Assembly: GCA_045578725.1 (NCBI GenBank)
Contig: JAZNKS010000101.1
Span: 1-27,197 of the forward strand
DNA length: 27,197 nt
DNA from: Flemingiibacterium sp045578725
Lineage (GTDB): Bacteria > Bacillota > Clostridia > Oscillospirales > CAG-272
Direction of reading: 5' to 3'
Both the position numbers and the translations under genes were made by a program. This document shows, piece by piece, positions 16,201-22,853 of this stretch (its first letter is position 1; each line of letters starts with the position of its first letter). Under the pieces are notes generated by a model. That model was not told the origin of the DNA. It ran no database searches and saw nothing but the letters and a program-made list of their open reading frames with translations.

Positions 16201-16773
16201 TTCCGCCTGCTGGCAGACGATGTCCGCGACTTCTACATGACCGATGAAAACAGCTTCTCCGATGTTTCCGCTGACGCATGGTACAACCGCGCGATCTCCA
16301 CGATGGCCGCTATGGGCATCATCAACGGCGATCCCGAGGGAACCTTCCGTCCGGATGATCCGATCACCCGTGCCGAGTTTGCGGCTATCGCATCTCGTTT
16401 CGAGGAGAACGGTGACACCAGAAGCGCAAACTTCGCTGACTGCTACAACCACTGGGGCGAGGAAGAAATCAGCATCGCTTACAACAACGGCTGGATTATG
16501 GGTTATGAAGACAACACCTTCAAGCCGGATCAGCTGATCACCCGTGCCGAAGCGATGACGGTTGTCAACCGCGTACTCCAGAGAATCGTTAAGGATGCAT
16601 CGTCGCTCCACGCCGATATGGCAACCTGGACCGACAATATGGATCCGCAGGTTTGGTACTACCTCGCTGTTCAGGAAGCTACCAACAGCCACAACTACTA
16701 CCGCAACGCCAACAATCGTGAGGTCTGGACGGAAATCCGCCCGACCAGAGATTGGACCGAGCTGCAGAAGTAA
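10213..16773 (+). CDS. Giant S-layer-anchored surface protein with InlB B-repeats, helical inserts, SpaA and SLH domains
   Basis: A 2186-residue exported protein. A signal peptide (KMTSRRIFSLVLTIAMVIGM, cleavage near AAA at 29-31) leads to a non-repetitive N-domain (32-165). Nine InlB B-repeat/Flg_new units follow, with F-x-G-W cores between about 217 and 825. Next are Ig/MBG-like strands (about 856-1110) with a helical insert (994-1064), a strand-rich region (1110-1390), a long acidic heptad-like helical segment (1391-1651) and two YDG/MBG-like domains (1699-1860). A SpaA/Cna-B-like domain (about 1869-1960) has Lys in TKVD and Glu in VETGAPEGY. Three SLH domains (about 1960-2150), each with ITRAE, should bind secondary cell-wall polysaccharide. 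No sortase motif is present. Probably an adhesin or surface scaffold; the ligand is unknown. AAAGGA precedes ATG 10213. Monocistronic between its own promoter and terminator. Confidence 0.95.
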   Translation: MRKMTSRRIFSLVLTIAMVIGMIPAFTVAAAEPSNKIVVYRNLYEDYAGDSLELSLNLLTQFKVRDDVLKLWKDEIIEKATGYGYISSTDAAAATDIQFYVQSQNLGWLGFNDQLLTSKAGYFFGWNSVDNSYNDKTIEPGSEKEGKVRIVKKANAFSAAEVLSTEFEVYVQAFVTVQYVDANGTPISQETVTIGQAPANIPDMTGKTYKEGKITYGFTGWDNGISTSTALDVADATTLDGDGDGIITCTAEYENEIAYDVDFVDGQGVYATRTVNKRHFLTDIPADPEKDGSVFNGWFDESGAEVNFETLQINAPTSVYADWNTIANVYFFDGEDLLDALTQAVEEGKTATEPEESSVPAKDGYTFKGWYADPECTTAFDFSAPISANGASVYALYEINTFDVNYFDGTGIIGTTEDVPYGTTVEPIDAPEKPGHSFDGWYADPELTKEFNFQSPITDTTSIYAKYTANKYTITFKMTVEGEVPPFVTLFEKEYNYGETPEYEGETPTKENYTFAGWANDEDGSPLGPVTGDAVYFAQFTQKPVHTVTYLDEEGNEIATESVIDGNKPAYAVEPTKEATDQYRYEFLGWVASGNDEPLKVGDLPAVEGDITYGAIFTEIPLYTVIWQDEDGTELEKDTGMEEGDAPQYDGETPTKEADAQYTYTFAGWVANEGDTPIKEGFNPVGGANSDSTIYYTAVYNETVNKYKVDWYVDGELVSSDELEYGSAVEAPAGIDPEKESTAKYDYIFNGWLKNGEEEVESFDSVTEDVEYHASFVEALRSYGITFMNGSEEIGYNTFNYGETPVYEGETPVKEADDEWIYTFKGWDPELVPVTGEATYTAVFTQSEKPLIKTTIEADPDTITLTYGYSNADVMVAVDEIITVYDEDGNPIEDAKYKLSKDTKNLPAGEYEVQATYNGDDTYAPAEAPATFKIIVEKAEAIVNIDSQAIKYGAGFDNPNPITANTDIISFVAGIDAHDETNIVGEVQIELPTLLYGSARLLAGVKGIDLNDMTIDELKDVLLTAITYVPGVGGLLEKVNISMETINKLVDTLKAYAAKLPMETELSISVTNSLVLPTNVGAYLLGAVSANNNYTTDLAAGYLIITPNGIKVELDWIYDDANNIITLPALEHIDLGASVTLANSAEDDKIADLDEAKKHLEYLFVGVDKDGDLLFERDLPTDAKIGVYAEVAYIANWDNDMYYAMPIVRPLIIAPGVADVTFVDVNGNTNYAQAFTYDGTPKSMTALVNGEEGVEGLEVTYIGMDTRADGWYRTEAPTESGLYAVIALYTEYDQDGSLAVAGGCVGAMMIEQAEVGQFELSYTEVPYDGDEHFADLTMDKAYDTITIAIDRANNVAYVNLPDDLDEHMARLPESVQAKIAEIIAEIDDNDVYLSTIKSTITDVIDELIALDAVDKAEELFDKALARVKAEVTERIDIQALKDTLFAELENLKAAVKDKLPEEIETILEKYITANKDEISVDTDGLKAEILAQIERLKDVLPEEILAELEVMIDDMIASIKANAQVQDLKETAKKILAKLEAVKDASPEELAAAVIGAAAGLVDTDALKNVVDAVIEKVAEQDVIDEAIALIKDVASMYKGDLDTDALEAAVDALIEKVKGKIQSGKFDDDDLANLEIAVDEILAEIAGVINQLPDGRIVFGANPTEVGVYDCYAMNISANYKPTFTYEELVIYTELTLEANSGEYKYDGTEKTVEGYTVVEDTDYTITGLEAAAVGTNAGTYPVTFAGQAVVTDANGNDITRAVKITTIDGELVITKRSVILTSADDSKTYDKTPLTNDTVTVTGDGFVEGEGADFEVTGSQTEIGSSANEFGYTLWQNTLRENYDIAVMIGTLTVTKAGGIIIPILTNGHAILTKVDVADGSVTLKGAKFALYRENGDYVGTFTTDAEGKIYAWDLKYGNYYWVETGAPEGYTLDATPIPFSVEIGKTTVVTAANAKTPVPGVFGDDHYAYIIGYADGTVRPEAEITRAEVATIFFRLLADDVRDFYMTDENSFSDVSADAWYNRAISTMAAMGIINGDPEGTFRPDDPITRAEFAAIASRFEENGDTRSANFADCYNHWGEEEISIAYNNGWIMGYEDNTFKPDQLITRAEAMTVVNRVLQRIVKDASSLHADMATWTDNMDPQVWYYLAVQEATNSHNYYRNANNREVWTEIRPTRDWTELQK

Positions 16774-16786
16774 TGGCCAACTGAAA

Positions 16787-16818
16787 ATCCCCGCCCGTTC
16801 ATCGGGCGGGGATTTTTT
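16787..16818 (+). terminator. Intrinsic terminator of the surface-protein gene
   Basis: Perfect 11-bp stem ATCCCCGCCCG (16787-16797) with CGGGCGGGGAT (16803-16813), loop TTCAT, then a six-T run that begins with the last stem base. Confidence 0.95.
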
Positions 16819-16855
16819 GCCTGGCTCACACAAATTCTGCCGTTGTCGGGAATGC

Positions 16856-16884
16856 TTGACATTGGCCGTCAGATGTGGTATAAT
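16856..16884 (+). promoter_or_regulatory. Consensus sigma-A promoter of the URO-D family gene
   Basis: TTGACA (16856-16861), 17-bp spacer and TATAAT (16879-16884) with TGG extension. The leader to ATG 16956 is about 65 nt. Confidence 0.9.
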
Positions 16885-16955
16885 AGTGCCAGCATACGGA
16901 TACCGCATGACCGGACGGCCGATGTGGTCCGAATCCGATATCGGGAGGGAACATT

Positions 16956-18068
16956 ATGATCCTGCGGAAGCCCTGGAAGGGCACGATGACCCAGCGCGAG
17001 CGCTTTGCCGCGCAGATGCACTACAAGGCCTTTGACCGGACGGTAAACATGGAGTTCGGCTATTGGGACGAGAATTACCGGCTCTGGGACATTTTCGTTG
17101 ACAACGGCATCAAAACCGAGGCCGAGGCCAACCGCTTCTTCGGCTTTGAGGTGCCGGCCTGCGTCGGCGGGGATTACGATATGAATCCCGCCTTTGAGGA
17201 GACGGTGCTGGAGGTGAAGGAAAACGCGATCGTCAAGCTCGATCGGGCAGGACTGATCGTGGAGGTGCCGCGCGACGGGCATTCCTCGATCCCGCGCTGT
17301 CTGCGAAGCTCGATCGAAACGCCGGAGGATTGGCGGCGCGTCAAGGCGGAGCGCTTTGATCCTTCATCGGCCGCACGGAAGCCGGATTTCGCCTATCTGG
17401 ATTCCGTCTGCCGCGAGGATCGGGACTATCCTGTCGGCATCAACTGCGGATCGATGATCGGCCGTGTGCGGGATATGCTGACGGTGGAGGGCCTTGCCTA
17501 TGCGGTGGCGGATTATCCCGAAATGGTGGCCGACATGGTCGAAACCCGTTGTCAGCTGGTGGAGGACTGGCTGGATGCCGTTCTGCCGCGCTATTCCTTC
17601 GATTATGCCTCGGGCTGGGAGGACATCTGCTGCAAGAACGGCCCGCTGGTGAACATGGATTTCTTCAAAGAAGTGGTTTATCCCTGCTACAAGCGGATCG
17701 GAAAGAAGCTGCATGAGCACGGGGTTGACATCTGGTATACCGACTGCGACGGTGACGTCCGGCCGCTTCTGCCGTATTTTCTGGATGCGGGCATCAACTG
17801 CCTGTTCCCCTACGAGGTGAATTCCTGCGCCCATCCGGCCGAGCTGATGGCCGAATACGGCGGCGCGCTCCGCATCATGGGCGGCTTTGACAAGATCCGG
17901 ATGATCCACGGCAAGGATGCGATCAAGGCCTATATGAAAACGCTGGAGCCGCTGGTCGCCCGCGGCGGATACATCCCCTTCTGCGATCACCGCTGTCCGC
18001 CCGACGTCACGCCGGAGAATTATCTGTATTATCTCGATCTGAAGGAGAAGACCTTCGGTATGGGATGA
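16956..18068 (+). CDS. Uroporphyrinogen decarboxylase superfamily protein
   Basis: A 370-residue TIM-barrel protein of the URO-D superfamily, closer to the MtaA/MtbA/CmuA-like methyltransferase branch than to HemE: it lacks the HemE N-terminal substrate motif, and residues suited to metal binding appear late (DCDGD, GGFDK, and FCDHRCPPDV with His and Cys). Other family landmarks are MTQRERFAAQM at the start and the HGVDIWYTDCDG strand. Members in anaerobes usually transfer methyl groups between corrinoid proteins and cofactors, but no corrinoid protein or partner methyltransferase lies in this window, so the substrate is open. GGGAGG lies 8 nt before ATG 16956. Monocistronic. Confidence 0.87.
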   Translation: MILRKPWKGTMTQRERFAAQMHYKAFDRTVNMEFGYWDENYRLWDIFVDNGIKTEAEANRFFGFEVPACVGGDYDMNPAFEETVLEVKENAIVKLDRAGLIVEVPRDGHSSIPRCLRSSIETPEDWRRVKAERFDPSSAARKPDFAYLDSVCREDRDYPVGINCGSMIGRVRDMLTVEGLAYAVADYPEMVADMVETRCQLVEDWLDAVLPRYSFDYASGWEDICCKNGPLVNMDFFKEVVYPCYKRIGKKLHEHGVDIWYTDCDGDVRPLLPYFLDAGINCLFPYEVNSCAHPAELMAEYGGALRIMGGFDKIRMIHGKDAIKAYMKTLEPLVARGGYIPFCDHRCPPDVTPENYLYYLDLKEKTFGMG

Positions 18069-18123
18069 AGGAAGGGCCCCGGGATTCATCGCCGGCTGCC
18101 TCAGCCATCCCACCTTACGAATG

Positions 18124-18170
18124 AAAAACGGTCACGGTCTGCCATTTTGGTGCAGACTGTGACCGTTTTT
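18124..18170. terminator. Bidirectional terminator between convergent genes
   Basis: A 19-bp stem (18124-18142 with 18152-18170), including one G-T wobble, has A5 at one end and T7 at the other. It serves both the URO-D gene (plus) and the AraC-type gene (minus), whose stops flank it. Confidence 0.93.
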
Positions 18171-18182
18171 TTCTTTATTTCC

Positions 18183-19007
18183 TCAGATATCGCTCGCGTC
18201 CGTCGGCGAATGCCCGCAGATGCGGCGAAAGGCTTTGTAAAATCCGCTGGCGGAGGTGAAGCCGCAGGCAAAGGCGGTGTCGAGTACATTTCCTTTGCTT
18301 TCGCTGTAGAGCGTGAGAAATCGCTTCACGCGGCAGCGGGCGATGTAATCCACCGGCGTGACGGAGACATATTTGCGGAACATACGGGTGTAATGGCGCA
18401 CGCTCATGGCTGTCTGCTTTGCCAGATCCTCCACACGGAGATCGGTGGTGAGATTGGCATTGATGTAGGCAGCGGATGCTGCAATGGCACCGACCGAGGT
18501 GGCATCACAGCGGAAACTTTTCTCCAGCATACCGGGATGGACGCGGTCATACTCCCGCCCCGCCTCCATCAGCAGAAGAATGGTGTGGGCAAGAGCGACG
18601 CTGTAGGAGGGACTCTCCGACATGGCTTCACGGCGAATGCTGAAAAAACGATCGCTGAGTGACGGCGAATGGATGGCGTGGGTAAAGCCGGGATTTCGCC
18701 CATAGTAAACCCGCAGGCAGTCGCTCACGCCGGCGGCGGGCAATGCTGTATTTTTGACGGCAACCGTTTCGATATTCAGAAAGCCGTGCACAGTTATGAG
18801 CCGGCGCGGCTCTAAATTGCTCATGAAGATCAGATCCCCTTCATGCACCGGACAAAGTTCATTCCCGATCTGCCACAGTCCGGAGCCGCCGGTCACATAG
18901 GTAATATTGAAATTTTTGTAAATAATCGGCTGTTCCCTGGGTAACATCGGGATATCAACCGTAAGCCCGATGAATTCTTCGCCTGATTTTACCGGGTAGC
19001 TTTTCAT
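18183..19007 (-). CDS. AraC family transcriptional regulator
   Basis: A 274-residue regulator. The N-terminal half resembles an AraC cupin sensor domain (GLTVDIPMLPREQPIIYKNF to about residue 100). The C-terminal two-helix-turn-helix domain is clear: VEDLAKQTAMSVRHYTRMF, VTPVDYIARCRVKRFLTLY and VLDTAFACGFTSASGFYKAFRR. I chose the ATG at 19007, which has GGAGG 5-9 nt upstream, over a longer open frame reaching 19283, because that extension would run through the divergent promoter region into the neighbouring gene. It is divergent from the gene pair at 19148 and probably controls it in response to a sugar-type ligand; the ligand is not predictable. Confidence 0.93.
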   Translation of the reverse strand: MKSYPVKSGEEFIGLTVDIPMLPREQPIIYKNFNITYVTGGSGLWQIGNELCPVHEGDLIFMSNLEPRRLITVHGFLNIETVAVKNTALPAAGVSDCLRVYYGRNPGFTHAIHSPSLSDRFFSIRREAMSESPSYSVALAHTILLLMEAGREYDRVHPGMLEKSFRCDATSVGAIAASAAYINANLTTDLRVEDLAKQTAMSVRHYTRMFRKYVSVTPVDYIARCRVKRFLTLYSESKGNVLDTAFACGFTSASGFYKAFRRICGHSPTDASDI

Positions 19008-19058
19008 GCTGTCACCTCCGCTATGTCCGAAAAGTACACAAATCTGTCCTGATAGTAA

Positions 19059-19095
19059 TCGACAGAATTCTGAATGGCACAGTATAATAATTATA
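19059..19095. promoter_or_regulatory. Overlapping divergent promoters with palindromic -10 core
   Basis: Plus strand: TCGACA (19059-19064), 18-bp spacer, TATAAT (19083-19088). Minus strand: TATAAT (complement of 19090-19095) with a -35 of TTTACT (complement of 19113-19118) at 17 bp. Together the two -10 boxes form the 13-nt palindrome TATAATAATTATA (19083-19095), so the two polymerases should exclude each other. TGTCC is repeated at 19024-19028 and 19045-19049, 21 bp apart, a possible AraC-type operator on one face of the helix. Confidence 0.7.
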
Positions 19096-19147
19096 GCACA
19101 GTCTTTTGCAGAAGTAAAGTGTATTTTGAATTTCAGGAGGCAAAAAA

Positions 19148-20362
19148 GTGAACATAACCAGGCTTCATGAACAGGTATGGAAGCGTTTTGTCCGTATGCC
19201 CTACGGACATCTGCTGAATTATGCCGGCGAAAACGGTGAAGCAATCTACCCAACGAAAGAAGAATGCGACAAGGCGATGCCAAACCCGCGCAGCTGGGGA
19301 CTTCCTATTTCAGACAGCGCCTTTTTTACGGGGCTGTACACGGCGGCATTGCTTGAAAAGTACAGAAAGCAGCCGTCTTCCGAAACCGCCGGGGAGATCA
19401 ACATTCTGATGGGAGGCTTATACCTTTTGCAGGATGTGGCGAAGGTCGATGGATTTATTGCACGCGGTGTGGGGGCGGACGGCAGAAGCCACTACCCCAT
19501 GGGCGCGGAATGTCAGACCTTCCCATGGATTCTGGCTCTCTATTTATACCGCAGGAGCGATTTGTGCACCGACCGCGAAAGTGTCAGAGAACGGCTTTTA
19601 CGGGTTTTGCTGGCTCTCCGGAAATATGAATGGAAGACACCGTGTGATGTGGAGGGCGTTTTCTACCAATCGGGCTGGCTGCATACAAATGGCTGGCGCG
19701 GTGTTGTGATGCTTCTGTTCTGCGCACGGGTAATTTATGAACTGACCGGGGATGAGGCTGACCGGCAATCCTTTGACGAGCTGATGCATTCGGTTCCCGC
19801 GGGTGGAATCTTCGAGAGAAGCGAGATCGTATCGCAGGGCTATTCCCATGATATGATCACCTCCTTTGGAAATCAGACGTGGATCTGTCTTTATTGCCAT
19901 CTGGCCATCCGCGAACTGCTGACGCTCGATCCCGAGCGGGAGGCTGTCTACAGGCTTTGCCTGTACAACAACGGTGTAACCGCGCTGAAAAATGTGTACA
20001 GCATAACAAAATATGACAACCAGAGCGGCGGCTTTGACATGGATTGGCGATGCCTGAACGAATTGTGGGAGGATTATGGGAAGGATACCGTCAAGGGAAC
20101 GGCAATCGCAGAAAAGCAGTCCGCCTACTGGAATCAGCACCTGGTTCCGCACAAATATATGGAGCATACCATTTTAGGCAATGCGCTTTTCGCAGCCTGG
20201 GCGGCGGCGTCCTGCGGGGACGAACGAATTGCAAAAAAGGCAATGGAGGTTCTCAAAGAAGAAATATCCAAAATCGATTGGCATTCGCTTCATCTATCCT
20301 ATGCGTTTGCCGCGGAAAGCGCCTTGATATACGGTAATGAATTTGGAGGAAAAACAGAATGA
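19148..20362 (+). CDS. Uncharacterised probable alpha/alpha-barrel (six-hairpin glycosidase-like) protein
   Basis: A 404-residue protein without a signal peptide. It is helix-rich, with regularly spaced aromatic segments (RSWGLPISDSAFFTGLYTAALLEKY, YPMGAECQTFPWILALYLY, SGWLHTNGWRGVVMLLFCARVIYELTGD, TSFGNQTWICLYCHLAIRELL) and a C-terminal HSLHLSYAFAAESALIYGN. This resembles (alpha/alpha)6-barrel sugar hydrolases or lyases, but I cannot assign a family or catalytic pair. The start is GTG 19148 with AGGAGG 8-13 nt upstream. Its stop overlaps the ATG of the lipoprotein gene (ATGA), so the two are translationally coupled. Synonymous codon choice is visibly more A/T-tolerant than in the lon run. 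A cytosolic step in breakdown of an imported glycan is a guess from context. Confidence 0.75.
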   Translation: MNITRLHEQVWKRFVRMPYGHLLNYAGENGEAIYPTKEECDKAMPNPRSWGLPISDSAFFTGLYTAALLEKYRKQPSSETAGEINILMGGLYLLQDVAKVDGFIARGVGADGRSHYPMGAECQTFPWILALYLYRRSDLCTDRESVRERLLRVLLALRKYEWKTPCDVEGVFYQSGWLHTNGWRGVVMLLFCARVIYELTGDEADRQSFDELMHSVPAGGIFERSEIVSQGYSHDMITSFGNQTWICLYCHLAIRELLTLDPEREAVYRLCLYNNGVTALKNVYSITKYDNQSGGFDMDWRCLNELWEDYGKDTVKGTAIAEKQSAYWNQHLVPHKYMEHTILGNALFAAWAAASCGDERIAKKAMEVLKEEISKIDWHSLHLSYAFAAESALIYGNEFGGKTE

Positions 20363-21792
20363 AAACACAAATTGCATTTGTTTTGATCTTTCTGATGGCA
20401 GCGCAGACGCTCGTATCCTGCGGCTCGGATACGCCCGCAGCGGCGGATACGACAACCGCTCCCGTGGAAACGACGGAAGCGGCTCCGGAATACACGCTGC
20501 CCGATCGAAAGAATTATGAGAGCAGACCCTTTACCGTGCTTGCTGCCGGTAAGCGGGGTGAATTTTACGACGCAGAGATGACCGGCGACGTTGTGGATGA
20601 TACGGTTCATGCACGCAAAATTGCGGTGGAGGAGTATCTTGGGATTGAAATTATCTTTGATGAAAGGGATTCCAGCAGTCCTGCCGCAAACGAATTCACA
20701 TCGGCCATAACTGAAGCGGTGATGGCGAATGATTCCACCTACGATCTGATGACCGGTGCTATGACGGTTATTCCGTCTTTGGCCATGGAAGGACTGTTTG
20801 TCAATGTGATGGATATGGCAATCGACTTTGACAACCCCTGGTGGATTGACTCGCTGTGCGAAACAGCCGCCATCAACGGCAAGCTGTTCGCGCTGACCGG
20901 CGATCTTTCTGTTTCGCTGTACAAAAATGCGGGCATCGTCTATTTCAATAAAACTCTGCAGGATGAATTCAAGCTGGGGGATTTTTACAGCAGTGTGCGA
21001 AATGGCAGCTGGACGCTGGATACCATGCTGGAAGCTTCGAAGGATATCACCGCCGATCTGAACAGCGACGGTTCGCTTGAAATAGCGGATGACCGCATGG
21101 CAATCACGGCCCACTTCACGCCCTTTGCCACCATTCAGGCGGCGATGCAGGCAGAGCTGTTCACCCTGGATGGGGATGAACTGGTGTATCAGGGGGCAAC
21201 TGACCGTCTGATTGCACTGTACGAGCGTTTTCGCACGCTGTTCGATGAAGGCACGCTTCTTGTCCGGAACACATCTACCTACACGGAAATGTATAAACCG
21301 TTCATGGAGGATCGTAATTTGTTCCACATCGGTACACTCAGCTCTACCTCTGCCTTCCGTGAAATGAAAAGCGATTTCGGCATCCTGCCGATCCCGAAGT
21401 TTGATGATAATCAGACCGTATACACCTCACCGGTATCCATGTCCACCGTGCTGTGGACGGTTCCGGTAACCGCATCCGATCTGACGCTGACAGCGGAATT
21501 CTGCGAACTTTTCGCATATCACGGTATGGACAGCATTGTTCCCGCTTACTACGAGGTTACGCTGCAGGAGAAATTCAGCCGGGATGAAGAAACCAAGGAA
21601 ATGCTGGAAATCATCCGCGACGGCATCCGCCTGACACCGGACGGCTATCTGGATCGCTGCTTTGATCCCCGTCCGTTCAGCGTGCTCGCAACTCTGTTAG
21701 AAAATGAGATCGAGCCCGCCTCCTACATCGCCGCCAACGAATCCGCGTGGCAGACACAGCTGGAAGCCATCGCCCAGGCTTACGCAGATTAA
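20359..21792 (+). CDS. Extracellular solute-binding lipoprotein (family 1-like)
   Basis: A 477-residue lipoprotein: signal peptide (TQIAFVLIFLMAAQTLVSC) with lipobox LVSC, then a Thr/Ala/Pro linker (about 24-45) and a periplasmic-binding fold beginning at SRPFTVLAAG. It carries the calcium-loop-like DLNSDGSLEIADD common in clostridial sugar-binding proteins and a hinge region around PIPKFDDN. Its start overlaps the previous stop (ATGA). It would capture an oligosaccharide or similar ligand at the outer membrane face of the cytoplasmic membrane for an ABC importer, but no permease or ATPase follows; the next gene is convergent. Either the transporter lies elsewhere or this protein acts as a sensor or scavenger. 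Confidence 0.9.
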   Translation: MKTQIAFVLIFLMAAQTLVSCGSDTPAAADTTTAPVETTEAAPEYTLPDRKNYESRPFTVLAAGKRGEFYDAEMTGDVVDDTVHARKIAVEEYLGIEIIFDERDSSSPAANEFTSAITEAVMANDSTYDLMTGAMTVIPSLAMEGLFVNVMDMAIDFDNPWWIDSLCETAAINGKLFALTGDLSVSLYKNAGIVYFNKTLQDEFKLGDFYSSVRNGSWTLDTMLEASKDITADLNSDGSLEIADDRMAITAHFTPFATIQAAMQAELFTLDGDELVYQGATDRLIALYERFRTLFDEGTLLVRNTSTYTEMYKPFMEDRNLFHIGTLSSTSAFREMKSDFGILPIPKFDDNQTVYTSPVSMSTVLWTVPVTASDLTLTAEFCELFAYHGMDSIVPAYYEVTLQEKFSRDEETKEMLEIIRDGIRLTPDGYLDRCFDPRPFSVLATLLENEIEPASYIAANESAWQTQLEAIAQAYAD

Positions 21793-21840
21793 GCCTGCAC
21801 GAGGGGAAATTGTCTGTCCGCTTCATGGGCGAAAAAAGGA

Positions 21841-21876
21841 GCTGCTGCAAGTTTCCAACTTGCAGCAGCGCTTTTT
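21841..21876. terminator. Terminator between convergent genes
   Basis: Perfect 13-bp stem GCTGCTGCAAGTT (21841-21853) with AACTTGCAGCAGC (21857-21869), loop TCC, then GCTTTTT. An A6 run at 21832-21837 on the other side allows termination of the minus-strand phosphodiesterase transcript too. Confidence 0.9.
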
Positions 21877-21933
21877 CGGATCGGTGCTGTGCGCACGGAA
21901 AGGCCCCGGCCCCCGCGGACTGTTTTCTTTTTC

Positions 21934-22704
21934 TTATACCAATGCCTTGCCTTCCCATTCGGGGGCGGCGGGGATGCCCATGATTTTTGCGATCGTGGGC
22001 GCGAGGTCGAGGATGCTGACATCCGCCAGCTCACAGCCGGGCTGGAATTCCTCGCCGAGGAAGAACATCGGGATCGTCATATCCTCCGGCATCGTGCTGC
22101 CGTGGCCGCGATCGTGGCCGCCGTGATCGGCTGTCACCAGGATCGTGTATTCCTCATGGAAGCGCTCCCAGACCCGCCGGACATTTTCGATCGCCGCGTG
22201 GATCACATCGAGGTATTCCTTGCTCATCCAGCCGTGATCGTGGCCGCCCTTTTCATCCGTTTCCACCATATACAGGAAGACGAAATCCGGGCGGGAGCGC
22301 TCGATCCGCTCGATGGCATAATCGGTGAGCGTGCCGTCCGTCGCATCCTCGGCATAAGCGTTCAGATAGCCGGCATACCGGAGCGAGCCCGGGCGGGCGA
22401 TATCGCGGAGCGGCTCCCAGCCGTAATACATCGCGCTCGCGCCGCCGGCATTCTTGATCTGCTCAAAGAGGCCGTTGAGCGGGCGGACCATCGGCGTGTA
22501 GAGGTTGGTGGTGATGCCGTGGCGCTCCGGGGGAACGCTGTGGAACATCGACATATGGCAGGGAAGCGTGACGCTGGGAATGACCGTCTGCGCCTTCAGG
22601 GTGTAGGAGCCGAGCTTCTGCATCTCGCCGACAAAGGGATGGCCGCAGGCCATCACGCCGTCGGGGCGCATTCCGTCAATCGAAATCAGGATGGTTTTCT
22701 TCAT
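21934..22704 (-). CDS. Alkaline phosphatase superfamily (nucleotide pyrophosphatase/phosphodiesterase-like)
   Basis: A 256-residue member of the type I phosphodiesterase/nucleotide pyrophosphatase group. The first metal-binding Asp is in ILISIDGMRPD, the expected Thr nucleophile is in IPSVTLPCHMSMFHSVPP, and the second metal site is in ETDEKGGHDHG and VTADHGGHDRGHG. All expected metal ligands are visible. There is no signal peptide, so it is probably cytoplasmic, and it is shorter than eukaryotic NPPs. GGAGG lies 5-9 nt before the ATG (complement of 22702-22704). It is divergent from the serine hydrolase and convergent with the lipoprotein gene. The substrate (nucleotide, phosphodiester or phosphonate) is not predictable. 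Confidence 0.9.
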   Translation of the reverse strand: MKKTILISIDGMRPDGVMACGHPFVGEMQKLGSYTLKAQTVIPSVTLPCHMSMFHSVPPERHGITTNLYTPMVRPLNGLFEQIKNAGGASAMYYGWEPLRDIARPGSLRYAGYLNAYAEDATDGTLTDYAIERIERSRPDFVFLYMVETDEKGGHDHGWMSKEYLDVIHAAIENVRRVWERFHEEYTILVTADHGGHDRGHGSTMPEDMTIPMFFLGEEFQPGCELADVSILDLAPTIAKIMGIPAAPEWEGKALV

Positions 22705-22735
22705 AATATCCTCCGTTCATGGATGTATTGCCTTT

Positions 22736-22764
22736 ATTATACCACGGCAAAGCCTCCCGCGCAA
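22736..22764 (-). promoter_or_regulatory. Promoter of the phosphodiesterase gene
   Basis: On the minus strand, TGGTATAAT (extended -10; TATAAT is the complement of 22736-22741) with TTGCGC (complement of 22759-22764) 17 bp upstream. The -10 is excellent and the -35 partial. Confidence 0.65.
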
Positions 22765-22793
22765 GAGATTTTCGGGAATTTTTCCCGGCCCTC

Positions 22794-22822
22794 TTTACAA
22801 ATCCCGAAGATTGGTGTATAAT
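22794..22822 (+). promoter_or_regulatory. Promoter of the serine hydrolase gene
   Basis: TTTACA (22794-22799), 17-bp spacer and TATAAT (22817-22822); 11 of 12 hexamer bases match consensus. The start codon at 22854 is about 25 nt past the expected transcription start. Confidence 0.85.
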
Positions 22823-22853
22823 GATAAAAAATCATGCTGAAAGGATGCATCCC

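Noticed and set aside
10558..16908. A 2116-codon open frame on the minus strand, antisense to nearly the whole surface-protein gene
   Set aside because: Its translation is low-complexity (runs of V, G, D, N, I, L) without domains and mirrors the codon bias of the plus-strand gene; strong bias for C/T-ending codons empties one antisense frame of stops. The plus strand has a promoter, ribosome site, signal peptide and known domains.
21889..22821. A 310-codon plus-strand frame covering the phosphodiesterase gene
   Set aside because: It is antisense to a gene with intact metal-binding motifs, has no ribosome site, and its Arg/His/Asp-rich translation is typical of a shadow frame.
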